A stretch of 48,855 nucleotides of DNA from the NCBI GenBank assembly GCA_016790695.1, contig JAEUOS010000147.1, positions 1-48,855 on the forward strand, given 5' to 3'. Positions 32,639-41,485 of the stretch are shown in pieces. The stretch's first letter is position 1; the number at the start of each line of letters is the position of its first letter. Position numbers and translations under genes: made by a program. Source of the stretch: Burkholderiales bacterium. Its GTDB lineage: Bacteria; Pseudomonadota; Gammaproteobacteria; Burkholderiales; JAEUOS01. Below the pieces are notes generated by a model, which was given only the letters and a program-made list of their open reading frames with translations, was not told where the DNA came from and did not search any database.

Positions 32639-33502
32639 ATGACCTACGACGCCACCTACGCCCGCCATCACGAGTCACCGCCGCATATCGAGGAGGCGCA
32701 CGGCACCTGGATCACGCGCGGCGCCAATTTCGTCATCGCGGTCTCGCGCGTGGCCGCCGGCGACGTGCTGGCGCGCGCCGACAATCCCGACGAGTCGATC
32801 GTCTTCCTGCCCGATGCCGGCGCGCTGATCGAGGCCGGCGGCGCGGCCGTCGACGCGGCGGGCGAGACGCTGACCATCGTCCCGCCGGGCGCGTCGCGGG
32901 TGACCGCGCGCGCCGCGGGGCTGGTCGTGCGCGTGTTCTCGACCCGCGCCGCCGACCTGGCGGCCGCCGCCGGCAACGCCGCGGTCTACGCGAACGGCGC
33001 GCCCGGCGCCGCGCCGCTGGTGGCTTGGCCCGATCCGCCGGGCGGGTTCCGGCTGCGCCACTATCGCGTTGCCGACTTCGACCGGCCGGATTCGCAGATG
33101 CGCATCTTCCGTTCGACCAACCTCATGATCAACGTGCTCAAGCGCCGCCCGGTCGCGCGCGACGTCACCAAGCTCTCGCCGCACTCGCATGCCGACTTCG
33201 AGCAGGGCTCGCTGGCGGTGGCCGGCACCTACGTGCACCACCTGCGCTGGCCCTGGACTCCCGACATGACGACCTGGAAGAGCGACGTCGCCGCCGAGAT
33301 GGGCAGCCCCTCGGTGCTCGTGGTCCCGCCGAAGGTGATCCACACCAGCCGCAACGTCGGCGGCCCGGGCTGGCTCGTCGACATCTTCTCCCCGCCGCGC
33401 CTGGACTTCTCCGCCAAGCCCGGCCTGGTGTGCAACGCGGACGAGTACCCGCTGCCGCCGGGCGTCGATCTTTCCGCGTTCGCCGGCGCCAGCGCCGCGT
33501 AG
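32639..33502 (+). CDS. Cupin-fold protein of unknown function
   Basis: A 287-residue protein with a probable double beta-barrel. The C-terminal half has a cupin-like metal pattern: LSPHSHADFEQGSLAVAGTY, then VVPPKVIHTSRNVGGPG. The N-terminal half (GANFVIAVSRVAAGDVL, LPDAGALIEAGG, VPPGASRVTARAAG) looks like a degenerate cupin without the His residues. Relatives are found beside catabolic genes as hypothetical proteins. AGGAG eight bases before ATG 32639 marks the start. It could be a metal-dependent isomerase, lyase or dioxygenase of the pathway, or a ligand sensor. Function is not assigned. Confidence 0.75.
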   Translation: MTYDATYARHHESPPHIEEAHGTWITRGANFVIAVSRVAAGDVLARADNPDESIVFLPDAGALIEAGGAAVDAAGETLTIVPPGASRVTARAAGLVVRVFSTRAADLAAAAGNAAVYANGAPGAAPLVAWPDPPGGFRLRHYRVADFDRPDSQMRIFRSTNLMINVLKRRPVARDVTKLSPHSHADFEQGSLAVAGTYVHHLRWPWTPDMTTWKSDVAAEMGSPSVLVVPPKVIHTSRNVGGPGWLVDIFSPPRLDFSAKPGLVCNADEYPLPPGVDLSAFAGASAA

Positions 33503-33590
33503 CCGCGTCGCCGCGTCGCCGCGGTTCCGACCGCGTCGCGCCGGCGGGCGCGGGTTACCATCGCTGCCCCGCAGACAGCAGGCAGCGCCC

Positions 33591-34373
33591 ATGCCGTCCT
33601 TTCCTCCCGTCCAGTCGGTGGTGCGCGCCATCGAGCTCCTGCAGGCGCTCAACCGCCAGCCGGTGTCGACCATCGATGCGCTGCATCGCCAGACCGGCAT
33701 TCCCAAGCCGTCGCTGGTGCGCCTGCTGCAGACCTTCGAGGCCAAGGGCCTGGTGCGCCATGCGCCGCAGCCCGGCGCCTACCTGCTGGCCTCGGGCGTG
33801 GCGACGCTGACCGCGGGGTACCACGGCGAGCCGCTGGCCGTCGAGGTGGCGGCGCCGCTGCTCGATGCGGCCGCGGGCGAGCTCAAGTGGCCGCTCACGC
33901 TCGCGGTCGTCGACGGCGACGCGGTGGTGGTGCGCTACTCGACGATCCCGAAGTCGCCGCTGTCGTTCCTGCACTCCTCGATCGGCATGCGGCTGTCGAT
34001 GGCGAGCCAGGCGCTCGGGCGCGCGGTGCTCGCGCACTGCACGCGCCAGGAGCAGCGGCTGCTGCTGGAGGCGCTGGCCAGGTCGAGCCGCGCGGAGGAC
34101 GCGCTCGCGCGTGACGGTGCCGCGATGCGCCGGATGATCGCCGAGACCCGCAGGCGCGGCTACGCGCTGCGCGACGCATCGGTGCGCCCGGAGTCGAACA
34201 CGCTGGCGCTGCCGGTGTTCGACGGGCGCCGGCCGGTGGCCTCGATCGGGCTCACCTGGTTCGCCTCGACCATGACGCCGGAGGAGGCGGTGCGCCGCTA
34301 CCTGCCGCGCCTGCGCGGCCTCGCCGCGGAGGTGACCGCGGGCCTGAAGACGCTGGCGCGGCGCCGCGCCTAG
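33591..34373 (+). CDS. IclR-family transcriptional regulator
   Basis: A 260-residue regulator. The winged helix-turn-helix covers about residues 8-65: VVRAIELLQALNRQPVSTI, then LHRQTGIPKPSLVRLLQTF and GLVRHAPQPGAYLLA. A C-terminal effector domain follows, with LAVVDGDAVVVRYST, SPLSFLHSSIGMRL, ALGRAVLAHC and RPESNTLALPVFDG. IclR proteins sense small carboxylates or aromatics and either repress or activate adjacent catabolic genes. It follows the cupin by 88 bases, with its own weak TACCAT -10 candidate at 33556. It is the natural regulator for the palindrome at 26060-26074 and both divergent operons. Confidence 0.92.
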   Translation: MPSFPPVQSVVRAIELLQALNRQPVSTIDALHRQTGIPKPSLVRLLQTFEAKGLVRHAPQPGAYLLASGVATLTAGYHGEPLAVEVAAPLLDAAAGELKWPLTLAVVDGDAVVVRYSTIPKSPLSFLHSSIGMRLSMASQALGRAVLAHCTRQEQRLLLEALARSSRAEDALARDGAAMRRMIAETRRRGYALRDASVRPESNTLALPVFDGRRPVASIGLTWFASTMTPEEAVRRYLPRLRGLAAEVTAGLKTLARRRA

Positions 34374-34389
34374 GGACGGTCAGCGCCGG

Positions 34390-34417
34390 ATGCGCGCGCG
34401 GACATCCCGCCGCGCAT
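34390..34417. terminator. Imperfect hairpin between convergent iclR and serine hydrolase genes
   Basis: ATGCGCG (34390 onward) pairs with CGCGCAT (34411-34417), with further GCGG/CCGC pairing around an ACAT-containing loop and one bulge. It lies in the 66-base gap after the iclR stop. No T run is present. Confidence 0.35.
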
Positions 34418-34439
34418 GCGTGTCCTGCGTCGGCAGGCC

Positions 34440-35714
34440 CTAGCGCTCGATCGCCGCGTAGACCATGTTGCGCAGGATCGGCCGGTAGCCGGTGCGCTGC
34501 CTGGGCGACTGCATCATCAGCACGACGAACAGGCGGTTCTTCGGATCGACCCAGAACGCGGTGCCGCCCGCGCCGCCCCAGTTGTACTCGCCGGCCGCGG
34601 CGTTCGCCGCGGGCTCGCCGGTCGTCCGGCGCACCGCGAAGCCGAGGCCGAAGCCGTAGCCGGGGCCCGGCAGGTACAGCGGCCCGGGCGTCACGCTCGA
34701 GCCGAGATGGTCCGCGGTCATGAACTCGACGGTCTTCGGGCCGAGGATGCGCGTCTTGCCCAGGCGCCCGCCGTTCAGCAGCATCTGCAGGAAGCGCGCA
34801 TAGTCGCCCGCGGTCGACACCAGGCCCTGGCCGCCGGGCTCGGCGGTGCGCGCGATGCGCGGATCGTTCATCTCGATGCCTTCGCCGATCGCGCGGTCGC
34901 TGGCGAGCGGTTCGGCCAGGCGCGCCTGCCGCGCGGGCTCGGGGGCGTAGAACGTGGTGTCCTTCATGCCGAGCGGGTCGAGGATGCGCTCCTTCATGAA
35001 CGCGAACAGGCTCTTGCCGGCGACGACCTCGACGACGCGCCCGAGCACGTCGGTCGAATAGCTGTAGTCCCAGGTGCTGCCCGGCTGGTAGTGCAGCGGC
35101 AGGCCGGCGATCTTCTTCGCGAACGCCTCGTTGGTGGTGTCGCCGCCGGCGTCGAGCCTGGCGTCGACATAGGCCTTCTTGACCAGCGAATTGCCGAAGA
35201 ACCCGTAGGTCAGCCCCGACGAGTGGCGCAGCAGGTCCTGCACGGTGATCTGGCGCCGCGCCGGCACCAGGTCGAGGGACTTCGCGCCGGCGGCATCGGT
35301 CTTCTCGACGCCGACCTGCATCTTCGCGAACTCCGGAATGAAGCGCGAGACCGGCGCGTCGAGCGTGAGCCGGCCTTCCTCGACCAGGATCATCGCCGCC
35401 ACCGAGGTGATCGGCTTGGTCATCGAGTAGATGCGGAAGATCGCGTCGGCCGGCATGGCGTCGGGCTTCTGCGGGTCGAGGCGCCCGATCGCCTCCTGGT
35501 ACGCGATCCTGCCGTCGCGCGCGACCACGACGATGGCGCCGGGGATGCGGCCGGCCTCGGTCTCGGCCCTGAGCCAGGCGCCGATCTTCGCCAGGCGCGG
35601 CCCGGACATGCCGACCGCTTCGGGCCTGGCGCGCGGCAGGTCCTGCGCGAGCGCGTGGACGGCGGCGAGCGCCAGGACGAGCGCGCCCCAGGCGCGCCAT
35701 GCGGGAGTGCTCAT
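34440..35714 (-). CDS. Exported serine hydrolase, beta-lactamase/class C esterase family
   Basis: A 424-residue protein with an N-terminal signal (WGALVLALAAVHALAQ) and the penicillin-binding/class C fold. Catalytic residues are Ser97 and Lys100 in RIYSMTKPITS, and Tyr217 in WDYSYSTDVLG. The third motif position reads GGAGGTAFW, where class C lactamases have KTG, which points to an EstB-type esterase or amidase rather than a beta-lactamase. It begins 31 bases after the Mo-subunit stop on the same strand, so it may share the IorAB-like transcript. A periplasmic esterase next to an exported oxidoreductase suggests linked processing of an external substrate. Confidence 0.87.
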   Translation of the reverse strand: MSTPAWRAWGALVLALAAVHALAQDLPRARPEAVGMSGPRLAKIGAWLRAETEAGRIPGAIVVVARDGRIAYQEAIGRLDPQKPDAMPADAIFRIYSMTKPITSVAAMILVEEGRLTLDAPVSRFIPEFAKMQVGVEKTDAAGAKSLDLVPARRQITVQDLLRHSSGLTYGFFGNSLVKKAYVDARLDAGGDTTNEAFAKKIAGLPLHYQPGSTWDYSYSTDVLGRVVEVVAGKSLFAFMKERILDPLGMKDTTFYAPEPARQARLAEPLASDRAIGEGIEMNDPRIARTAEPGGQGLVSTAGDYARFLQMLLNGGRLGKTRILGPKTVEFMTADHLGSSVTPGPLYLPGPGYGFGLGFAVRRTTGEPAANAAAGEYNWGGAGGTAFWVDPKNRLFVVLMMQSPRQRTGYRPILRNMVYAAIER

Positions 35715-35745
35715 CGATTTCCTTTCGGGGGCGACGGTGCCGCGC

Positions 35746-38010
35746 TCACGCCAGCCGGATCGGCAGCGAGCGCACCGGCTTGCCGGTGAGCTTGAAGACC
35801 GCGTTGGCCACCGCCGGGGCGATCGGCGGGGTGCCCGGCTCGCCGACGCCGCCGGGCGGCGCCTTCGACGGCACGATGTGGGTCTCGACCACCGGCGCGC
35901 CGGCCATGCGCACCATCGGATAGTCCGGGAAGTTCCGCTGCTCGACCGCGCCGCCCTTGACCGTGATCTCGCCGAAGAGCGCGGCGCTGAGCCCGAAGAT
36001 GACGCCGGATTCCATCTGCGCGGCGACGATGTCGGGATGGATCACCTGGCCGCAGTCGATTGCGCAGACCACGCGGTGCACGCGCGGTGCCATGCCCTTC
36101 TCGCCCTTGACCAGCGAGACTTCCGCCACCTGCGCGACGATCGAGCCGAACGATTCGGCCAGCGCGATGCCGCGCGCGATGCCCGCCGCCGGGGGCTTGT
36201 CCCAGCCGGCCCGGGCCGCGGCGAGGTCGAGCACCGCGAGGTGCCGCGGATGGCCGGCGAGCAGCGCGCGGCGGAACTGGTAGGGATCCTTGCCGGCGGC
36301 CGCCGCCAGCTCGTCCATGAAGGCCTCGGTGAAGTAGGCGTTCTGCGAATGCCCGACCGAGCGCCAGAAGCCGAGCGGCACGGCGCTCTTGACCAGCGCA
36401 TGCTCGACCTTGTGGTTCGCGAACTCGTAGGGCACGTCGGCCGCGCCCTCGGCGTTGGTCTTGTCCGGTCCCATCGGCGCAAAGCCGATGCGCTCGACCA
36501 TCGAATGCATCACCGAGCCGCTGGCGCCGAAGTGCTCCCAGGCCACGACGCGGCCGTCGCTGTCGACGCCGCCGCGCAGGCGCGCGATCGCCGCCGGCCG
36601 GTACATGTCGTGCGCCATGTCCTCCTCGCGGCTCCAGACCAGCTGCACCGGCCGCCCGCCGGTCGACCGGGCGATCTCGACCGCCTGCACGACCAGGTCG
36701 AGCTCGGCGCGGCGGCCGAAGCCGCCGCCGAGCAGCGTCGGATGGACGGTCACGTCGTGCCCGGTGACGCCGGCGGTCCTGGCGGCGATCCAGCGCACCA
36801 GCGACGGCGCCTGCGTCGGCACCCACACCTCGACCTTGCCGTCGGCGACCCGCGCGGTGCAGTTCTGCGGCTCCATGGTCGCGTGCGCGAGGAACGGCAC
36901 CGCGTACTCGGCCTCGACGATGCGGTTGGCGCGCGCGAAGGCCGCCGCCATCGCGCCCTTGGCGCGGTAGGCCGCGCCGCGCCGCGCGTCGAGCGCCTCG
37001 CGCATGCGCGTGGCGATGATCGCGCTTTCCATGCCGCCGTGCGGGCCGGCGTCCCAGGTGATGTCGAGGGCGTCGACGGCGCGCTTGGCCTGCCACCAGG
37101 TGGTCGCCACGACCGCGATGCCGCGCGCGGCGCCGGCCGCGCGCGACGACACCGGCAGCACCGCCTTCACGCCGGGCATGCCTTCGGCGCCGTTGGCGGC
37201 GAACTTGATCCAGTCGCCGCCGAACGCGGGCGCCATGCGGATGGCGGCGTGGAGCATGTCGGGCAGGCGCACGTCGGTGCCGAAGCGCGCGGCGCCGGTG
37301 ACCTTGGCCGGCACGTCGGTGCGCGGCAGACTCTTGCCGATGATGGTGAAGGCCTCGGCGCTCTTGAGGACCGGGAAGCGGTTCGGCTCGATCTGGGCCG
37401 CGGCCGCCGCGAGCTCGCCGAAGCTGGCCTGCAGGCCCGAGGCGTGCCGCACCCAGCCGCGCTCGACGCGGCAGGTCGACGGGTCGACGCGGAAGCGCGC
37501 GGCCGCCGCCGCGACCAGCATCTCGCGCGCCGAGGCGCCGGCGATGCGCAGCGGACCCCAGGCATCCTTGACGCTCGAGGAGCCGCCGGTGACCATCAGG
37601 CCCAGTTCGCGCCCGATCTTGCGCACCACCCAGGCGCCGGCCGCATGCGCGCGGCCCTTCTCGTCGGGATGGAACGGCAGGCCGTCGACCAGCATCTCGA
37701 CGTTGCCGTAGATGCGGTCGATCGGCGCGGCCGCGGTGCGCACCGCGGCCCAGTCGCAGCCGAGCTCCTCGGCGAGCAGCATCGGCAGCGCGGTCAGCAC
37801 GCCCTGGCCCATCTCCGCGCGCGGCACCGCCACGGTCACCAGGCCCTCGGGCGAGATGGTGAGCCAGCCGTTCAACTGCACGTCGCCGCGCTCCAGCGGC
37901 AGCGACGCGGCTTCGGCGACCAGGCGCGTCGCGGGCGGGCGCACCGCCCAGCCGACCACCAGGGTGCCGGCAATGCCGGCGCCGGTCAGGAGGAAGGTGC
38001 GGCGCTTCAT
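35746..38010 (-). CDS. Molybdopterin-binding oxidoreductase large subunit (isoquinoline 1-oxidoreductase beta-like)
   Basis: A 754-residue xanthine-oxidase-family Mo subunit of the IorB type. A Tat leader ([15 protein letters not shown]) is visible. Family blocks are [45 protein letters not shown] and the C-terminal [18 protein letters not shown] with the catalytic Glu724. The enzyme would hydroxylate an N-heteroaromatic or aldehyde with water-derived oxygen and pass electrons through the Fe-S subunit. The ATG overlaps the small-subunit stop (ATGA). There is no FAD subunit; electrons from IorAB-type enzymes go to a cytochrome or another carrier, which is not encoded nearby. Confidence 0.92.
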   Translation of the reverse strand: MKRRTFLLTGAGIAGTLVVGWAVRPPATRLVAEAASLPLERGDVQLNGWLTISPEGLVTVAVPRAEMGQGVLTALPMLLAEELGCDWAAVRTAAAPIDRIYGNVEMLVDGLPFHPDEKGRAHAAGAWVVRKIGRELGLMVTGGSSSVKDAWGPLRIAGASAREMLVAAAAARFRVDPSTCRVERGWVRHASGLQASFGELAAAAAQIEPNRFPVLKSAEAFTIIGKSLPRTDVPAKVTGAARFGTDVRLPDMLHAAIRMAPAFGGDWIKFAANGAEGMPGVKAVLPVSSRAAGAARGIAVVATTWWQAKRAVDALDITWDAGPHGGMESAIIATRMREALDARRGAAYRAKGAMAAAFARANRIVEAEYAVPFLAHATMEPQNCTARVADGKVEVWVPTQAPSLVRWIAARTAGVTGHDVTVHPTLLGGGFGRRAELDLVVQAVEIARSTGGRPVQLVWSREEDMAHDMYRPAAIARLRGGVDSDGRVVAWEHFGASGSVMHSMVERIGFAPMGPDKTNAEGAADVPYEFANHKVEHALVKSAVPLGFWRSVGHSQNAYFTEAFMDELAAAAGKDPYQFRRALLAGHPRHLAVLDLAAARAGWDKPPAAGIARGIALAESFGSIVAQVAEVSLVKGEKGMAPRVHRVVCAIDCGQVIHPDIVAAQMESGVIFGLSAALFGEITVKGGAVEQRNFPDYPMVRMAGAPVVETHIVPSKAPPGGVGEPGTPPIAPAVANAVFKLTGKPVRSLPIRLA

Positions 38011-38546
38011 TTGGCACCCCCGGGCGCGGCCTTGGCGGCCTCGAGCGTGCGCGTGAGCGCCAGCGCCGGGACCGCCTGCGGCGCCGCGGCCGCCGCCTTG
38101 CCGGCGCCGGCCGCGTCCTTGATCGCGGCGCGGATGCGCTGGTAGGTGCCGCAGCGGCAGATGTTGGTGATCGCGCCGTCGATGTCGGCGTCGGTCGGCG
38201 CGGGGTTCTTCGCCAGCAGCGCGGTGGCCGCGATCAGCATGCCGGACTGGCAGTAGCCGCACTGCGGCACCTGGTGGCGGATCCAGGCCTGCTGCAGGGC
38301 CGAGAGCTGGTCGGCGCCGAGGCCCTCGACCGTGCGCACCTTCTTGCCCGCCACGCTGCCGGCCGCGGTGATGCACGACATCACCGCGGCGCCGTCGACC
38401 TCGACCATGCAGGCGCCGCAGGCGGCGACGCCGCAGCCGTACTTGGTGCCGGTGAGGTTCAGGTGGTCGCGCAGCACCCACAGGAGCGGGGTGTCGGGCG
38501 CGGCGTCGACGCTGCGAGTGGCGCCGTTGATGTCGAGTTTGAGCAT
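38007..38546 (-). CDS. (2Fe-2S)-binding small subunit of the Mo oxidoreductase
   Basis: A 179-residue IorA/CoxS-type protein. The plant-ferredoxin-like cluster has Cys38, Cys43, Cys46 and Cys58 ([18 protein letters not shown], then MSCITAAG). The helical second cluster has Cys96, Cys99, Cys130 and Cys132 ([11 protein letters not shown], then NICRCGTY). All eight cluster ligands are present. A C-terminal Ala-rich tail of about 30 residues ([18 protein letters not shown]) extends beyond the usual end. The protein has no leader and is expected to be exported with the Tat-tagged large subunit as a folded complex. It is the first gene of the operon. Confidence 0.93.
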   Translation of the reverse strand: MLKLDINGATRSVDAAPDTPLLWVLRDHLNLTGTKYGCGVAACGACMVEVDGAAVMSCITAAGSVAGKKVRTVEGLGADQLSALQQAWIRHQVPQCGYCQSGMLIAATALLAKNPAPTDADIDGAITNICRCGTYQRIRAAIKDAAGAGKAAAAAPQAVPALALTRTLEAAKAAPGGAK

Positions 38547-38616
38547 GTTTCGGTGGTCGCGCGGTGGATACGAACCAGGGAGGATAGCAGGCCGCTCGCG
38601 CGGCCGGCGCGGGCGG

Positions 38617-39357
38617 CTACGGCCGGCCGCGGAGGAATCCGGCGTGCAGCGCCGCCGCCGCGAGCGCCTCGGCCCACACCGCATAACCGGCCGGCGACGG
38701 GTGGAAGCCGTCCTCGGCGAACAGCGCGGGCTCGATGCGCACCGCGGGCGTCACCAGCGTCGCGCGCTCGATGCGGGCGCGGTGCAGCGCGCGGTTGAGC
38801 AGCTGCGCGCGCGCGCCGAGGTAGGTCGACAGCGGCGCCGGCAGCGACGGAAAGCGCGCCATCGGCGGTGCCGCGCACAGGAGCGCCGGCGCCGGGCCGC
38901 CGCGTGCGCGCAGCGCCGCCACCAGCGCGGCGACGCGCTCGGCATAGCGCGCCGGGCGCGTATGCTCGAGCACGTCGTTGACGCCGAAGGCGACGACGAT
39001 GAGGTCGAGTGGTGATCCGGCGATGCCAGGCAGGAGGCTCGCGCGCGCCTGCGCGACGGTGGCGCCGGAGAGTCCGTGCGCCTGCCAGGCGACGCGCCGG
39101 CCGGTGGCCGCGGCGAGGCCGCGCGCGAGCTGGCCGGTCAGGGCGTCGGCATGGGTGGCCGCGCCGACGCCGGCAACGGTGGATTCGCCGATCGCCAGCA
39201 GCGACAGGGGCGCTCCCGCACCGTCGTCGCCCACGATGCCGGCAACCGGCCCGGCCGCCGGCGGCAGGCGCGGGGTGACCCGGCGTACCCGCCGGCCCTG
39301 CGCCACCAGGAGCGGTGCCAGCGGCAGGGCGGCCAGCCCCAGCGCCAGGTCGATCAC
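38617..39357 (-). CDS. SGNH/GDSL-family hydrolase with N-terminal membrane anchor
   Basis: A 246-residue hydrolase. The N terminus ([20 protein letters not shown]) is a probable uncleaved membrane segment followed by an Arg-rich stretch. SGNH blocks are [13 protein letters not shown] with the nucleophile Ser59, a Gly in the HGLSGATV region, the Asn block FGVNDVLEH, and Asp216/His219 in [11 protein letters not shown]. The Asp to Glu change (GES for GDS) is a known variant. The GTG start overlaps the enoyl-CoA hydratase stop (GTGA), making it the last gene of the beta-oxidation operon. It may be a lipase-like esterase or thioesterase. Confidence 0.87.
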   Translation of the reverse strand: MIDLALGLAALPLAPLLVAQGRRVRRVTPRLPPAAGPVAGIVGDDGAGAPLSLLAIGESTVAGVGAATHADALTGQLARGLAAATGRRVAWQAHGLSGATVAQARASLLPGIAGSPLDLIVVAFGVNDVLEHTRPARYAERVAALVAALRARGGPAPALLCAAPPMARFPSLPAPLSTYLGARAQLLNRALHRARIERATLVTPAVRIEPALFAEDGFHPSPAGYAVWAEALAAAALHAGFLRGRP

Positions 39358-40121
39358 GCGAAGCGCGAGAAGTCCGGCTTGCGGCGCTCGAAGAACGCGG
39401 CGAACGCTTCCTTCGCCTCGGGGGAGGAGAGCATCTTGCGGAAGTGCGCGCCTTCCTCGGTCATCTGCGCCTCGACCGCCTTGACGTGCGTGCCGCGCAT
39501 CAGCGCCTTGGTGGTGCGCACCGACGAGGCCGGCAGGGCGGCGAGCTTGTGCGCGCGCGCGCGCGCGAAGGCCGCGAGCTCCGCCGCCGGCAGCACCTTG
39601 TTGACCAGCCCCATCTCGCGCGCCTCGGCGGCGTCGAACGGCTCGCCGAAGAGCAGCTTCTCGGCGGCGCGCTGGTAGCCGCAGAGCGCCGGCAGCAGCA
39701 GGCTCGAGGCCGCCTCCGGGCACAGGCCCAGGGTGACAAAGGGCATCGAGAAGCGCGCGTTGTCGGCCGCGTAGACCGCGTCGCAGTGCAGCAGCATGGT
39801 GGTGCCGACGCCGACCGCGGCGCCGGCCACCGCGGCCAGCAGCGGCTTCTTCGCGTGCGAGAGGTTGTAGAGGAACTGGAACACCGGGCTGTCGTTACCC
39901 GAGGGCGGGTGGTGCATGAAGTCCTCGAGGTCGTTGCCGGCGGTGAAGATGTCGGCGCCGCCCTCGAACAGCACCGCGCGCACGCCGGCGTCGGCGTCGG
40001 CGGCCTTGAGCGCGTCGGCCAGCGCCTGGTACATGGCGCCGGTGATCGCGTTCTTCTTCGCCGGGCGGTTGAAGGCAATGCACAGCACGCCGCCGTCGCG
40101 GCTGGTGGCGATGTCGCTCAT
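39354..40121 (-). CDS. Enoyl-CoA hydratase/isomerase-family protein
   Basis: A 255-residue crotonase. It has the CoA-binding oxyanion block FTAGNDLEDFM (about residue 60), AAVAGAAVGVGTTMLLHCD, and FVTLGLCPEAASSLLLPALCG with an acidic residue at the second catalytic position. The family's first catalytic Glu (in GGGxE) is replaced by VGVGT, so it may favour isomerase or hydrolase chemistry over hydration. The LVNKVLPAAEL block closes the domain. The ATG overlaps the upstream hydrolase stop (ATGA) and its stop overlaps the SGNH start. The overlaps place it in translational coupling within the operon. Confidence 0.88.
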   Translation of the reverse strand: MSDIATSRDGGVLCIAFNRPAKKNAITGAMYQALADALKAADADAGVRAVLFEGGADIFTAGNDLEDFMHHPPSGNDSPVFQFLYNLSHAKKPLLAAVAGAAVGVGTTMLLHCDAVYAADNARFSMPFVTLGLCPEAASSLLLPALCGYQRAAEKLLFGEPFDAAEAREMGLVNKVLPAAELAAFARARAHKLAALPASSVRTTKALMRGTHVKAVEAQMTEEGAHFRKMLSSPEAKEAFAAFFERRKPDFSRFA

Positions 40122-41011
40122 GGGGAGTTCTCCGTCGGGGTCGGGGCGGCGCCAAGCGCCGGCAGGTCGTCGATCAGCCGCGCGATGCGCGGCCAGTGGG
40201 GGGCCATGTCCTTGCGGAAGACGCCGAGGTGGCCGATGCGCTTCGCGCCCCAGTCGGCCGGGGCGATGCGCGTGTGGCGGCGCGGCGCGGCGGTGTAGCA
40301 GTCGAGCATCGCCTCGGTGCCTTCGACGGTCATGAACTCGTCGTCGGTGAACGACACGTAGTGCACCGGAAAGCGCGCGCGCGCGAACGCGGCATCCGCG
40401 CCCGGCTCGACGCCGGCGCAGTAGCGCGGGTGGCGGCACCAGCGCAGCCACTGGCGCATCGCGCCGGCCGGCACGTCGTCGAAGATGCCGATCTTCCTGC
40501 CCGGAAAGTAGCCCGCGAGCGCCATCGACACCGGCCCGACCGCATAGGCGAGCAGCGGGAACCGGCGGCGGACCGACGGCCGGATCGTGCGCCAGTAGCC
40601 GCTGCCGGTCGCGAGCCCGAGGAGCCCGGCGATGCCGTCGACCTCGGGAAAGAGTCCGGGAACCTGCGCGCCCAGGCTGTGGCCGAGCAGATAGACCGGC
40701 GCGGCCGGCGCGTGCCTGCGGGCGTGGGCGATCGCCGCCGGGTAGTCCTGGCGCACCCAGTCGGTCAGCGTCGCCGGGTGGCGCCGGAGCGGCCCTTCGA
40801 GCGAGCCGCCGACGCCGCGATAGTCGAACGTGGTGACCGCGAAGCCGGCCGTGGCCAGGTGCGCGGCCAGCGGGTGGTAGTAGAACGCGGCCACGCCCAT
40901 CGCCGGGCCGATCACGACGCTCGCGCGCGGCGCCGCCGCCGGCGCGAAGGTGTGCGCGGCGATGCGCGCGCCGTCGCGGGTGGTCAGCGTGTGCGGATGG
41001 CCCTGGCTCAT
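40118..41011 (-). CDS. Alpha/beta-hydrolase of the serine aminopeptidase-like type
   Basis: A 297-residue hydrolase with a lipase-like pattern. The oxyanion strand is VVIGPAMGVAAFYYHPLA, then VTTFDYRGVGGS, nucleophile Ser112 in VYLLGHSLGAQVPG, and a late His in AKRIGHLGVFRK. It resembles the YheT/serine aminopeptidase S33 clan, which acts on lipid esters. The ATG overlaps the thioesterase stop by four bases, and its own stop overlaps the next start. In the operon it might release fatty acid from an ester for beta-oxidation; that use is inferred. Confidence 0.86.
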   Translation of the reverse strand: MSQGHPHTLTTRDGARIAAHTFAPAAAPRASVVIGPAMGVAAFYYHPLAAHLATAGFAVTTFDYRGVGGSLEGPLRRHPATLTDWVRQDYPAAIAHARRHAPAAPVYLLGHSLGAQVPGLFPEVDGIAGLLGLATGSGYWRTIRPSVRRRFPLLAYAVGPVSMALAGYFPGRKIGIFDDVPAGAMRQWLRWCRHPRYCAGVEPGADAAFARARFPVHYVSFTDDEFMTVEGTEAMLDCYTAAPRRHTRIAPADWGAKRIGHLGVFRKDMAPHWPRIARLIDDLPALGAAPTPTENSP

Positions 41012-41436
41012 TGCGGCCACAGCACCATCTGCGTGCAGCGGAACAGCGCGATCGTCCTGCCGGTCTCGCGGTGGGTGACCGTCGCGTCCCACACCTGGGT
41101 GGTGCGTCCCAGGTGCGCGGCCGCGGCGCGCACCGCGATGTGGCCGTCGAGCGCGGTGCCGAGGTGGTTGCTCTTGAGTTCCACCGTCGTGAAGCCCTTC
41201 GCGCCCTCGGGCAGGTGGGCGACGCAGGCATAGCCGCACGCGGTGTCGGCGAGCGTCACCACCGTGCCCGCGTGCAGGAAGCCGTTGGGCGCGAACAGGT
41301 CGCGCCGCACCGCGAGTTCGGCCTCGAGAAAGCCCTGGCCGATGCCGAGGATGTTCACACCCATCCAGCCCGGCAGGTGGCCGGGGCTGCGGGCGTTGAA
41401 GTAGGCGGCATCGCAGGCGGGACGGTAGACCGACAT
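41008..41436 (-). CDS. PaaI-type acyl-CoA thioesterase
   Basis: A 142-residue hot-dog thioesterase. The family motif is FLHAGTVVTLADTACGYAC (about 53-71), with the acidic residue Asp in TLAD acting as the catalytic or structural residue, and VELKSNHLGTA afterwards. It would hydrolyse an acyl-CoA, relieving CoA trapping during beta-oxidation. It is 49 bases after the thiolase and overlaps the alpha/beta hydrolase by ATGA. The N terminus (MSVYRPACDAAYFNARSPG) is without leader, so cytoplasmic. Confidence 0.88.
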   Translation of the reverse strand: MSVYRPACDAAYFNARSPGHLPGWMGVNILGIGQGFLEAELAVRRDLFAPNGFLHAGTVVTLADTACGYACVAHLPEGAKGFTTVELKSNHLGTALDGHIAVRAAAAHLGRTTQVWDATVTHRETGRTIALFRCTQMVLWPQ

Positions 41437-41485
41437 GGCGTTTCCTCCGGGGCCGCGGCGCGGACCGGCCGCGCGCGGCGCGTTG

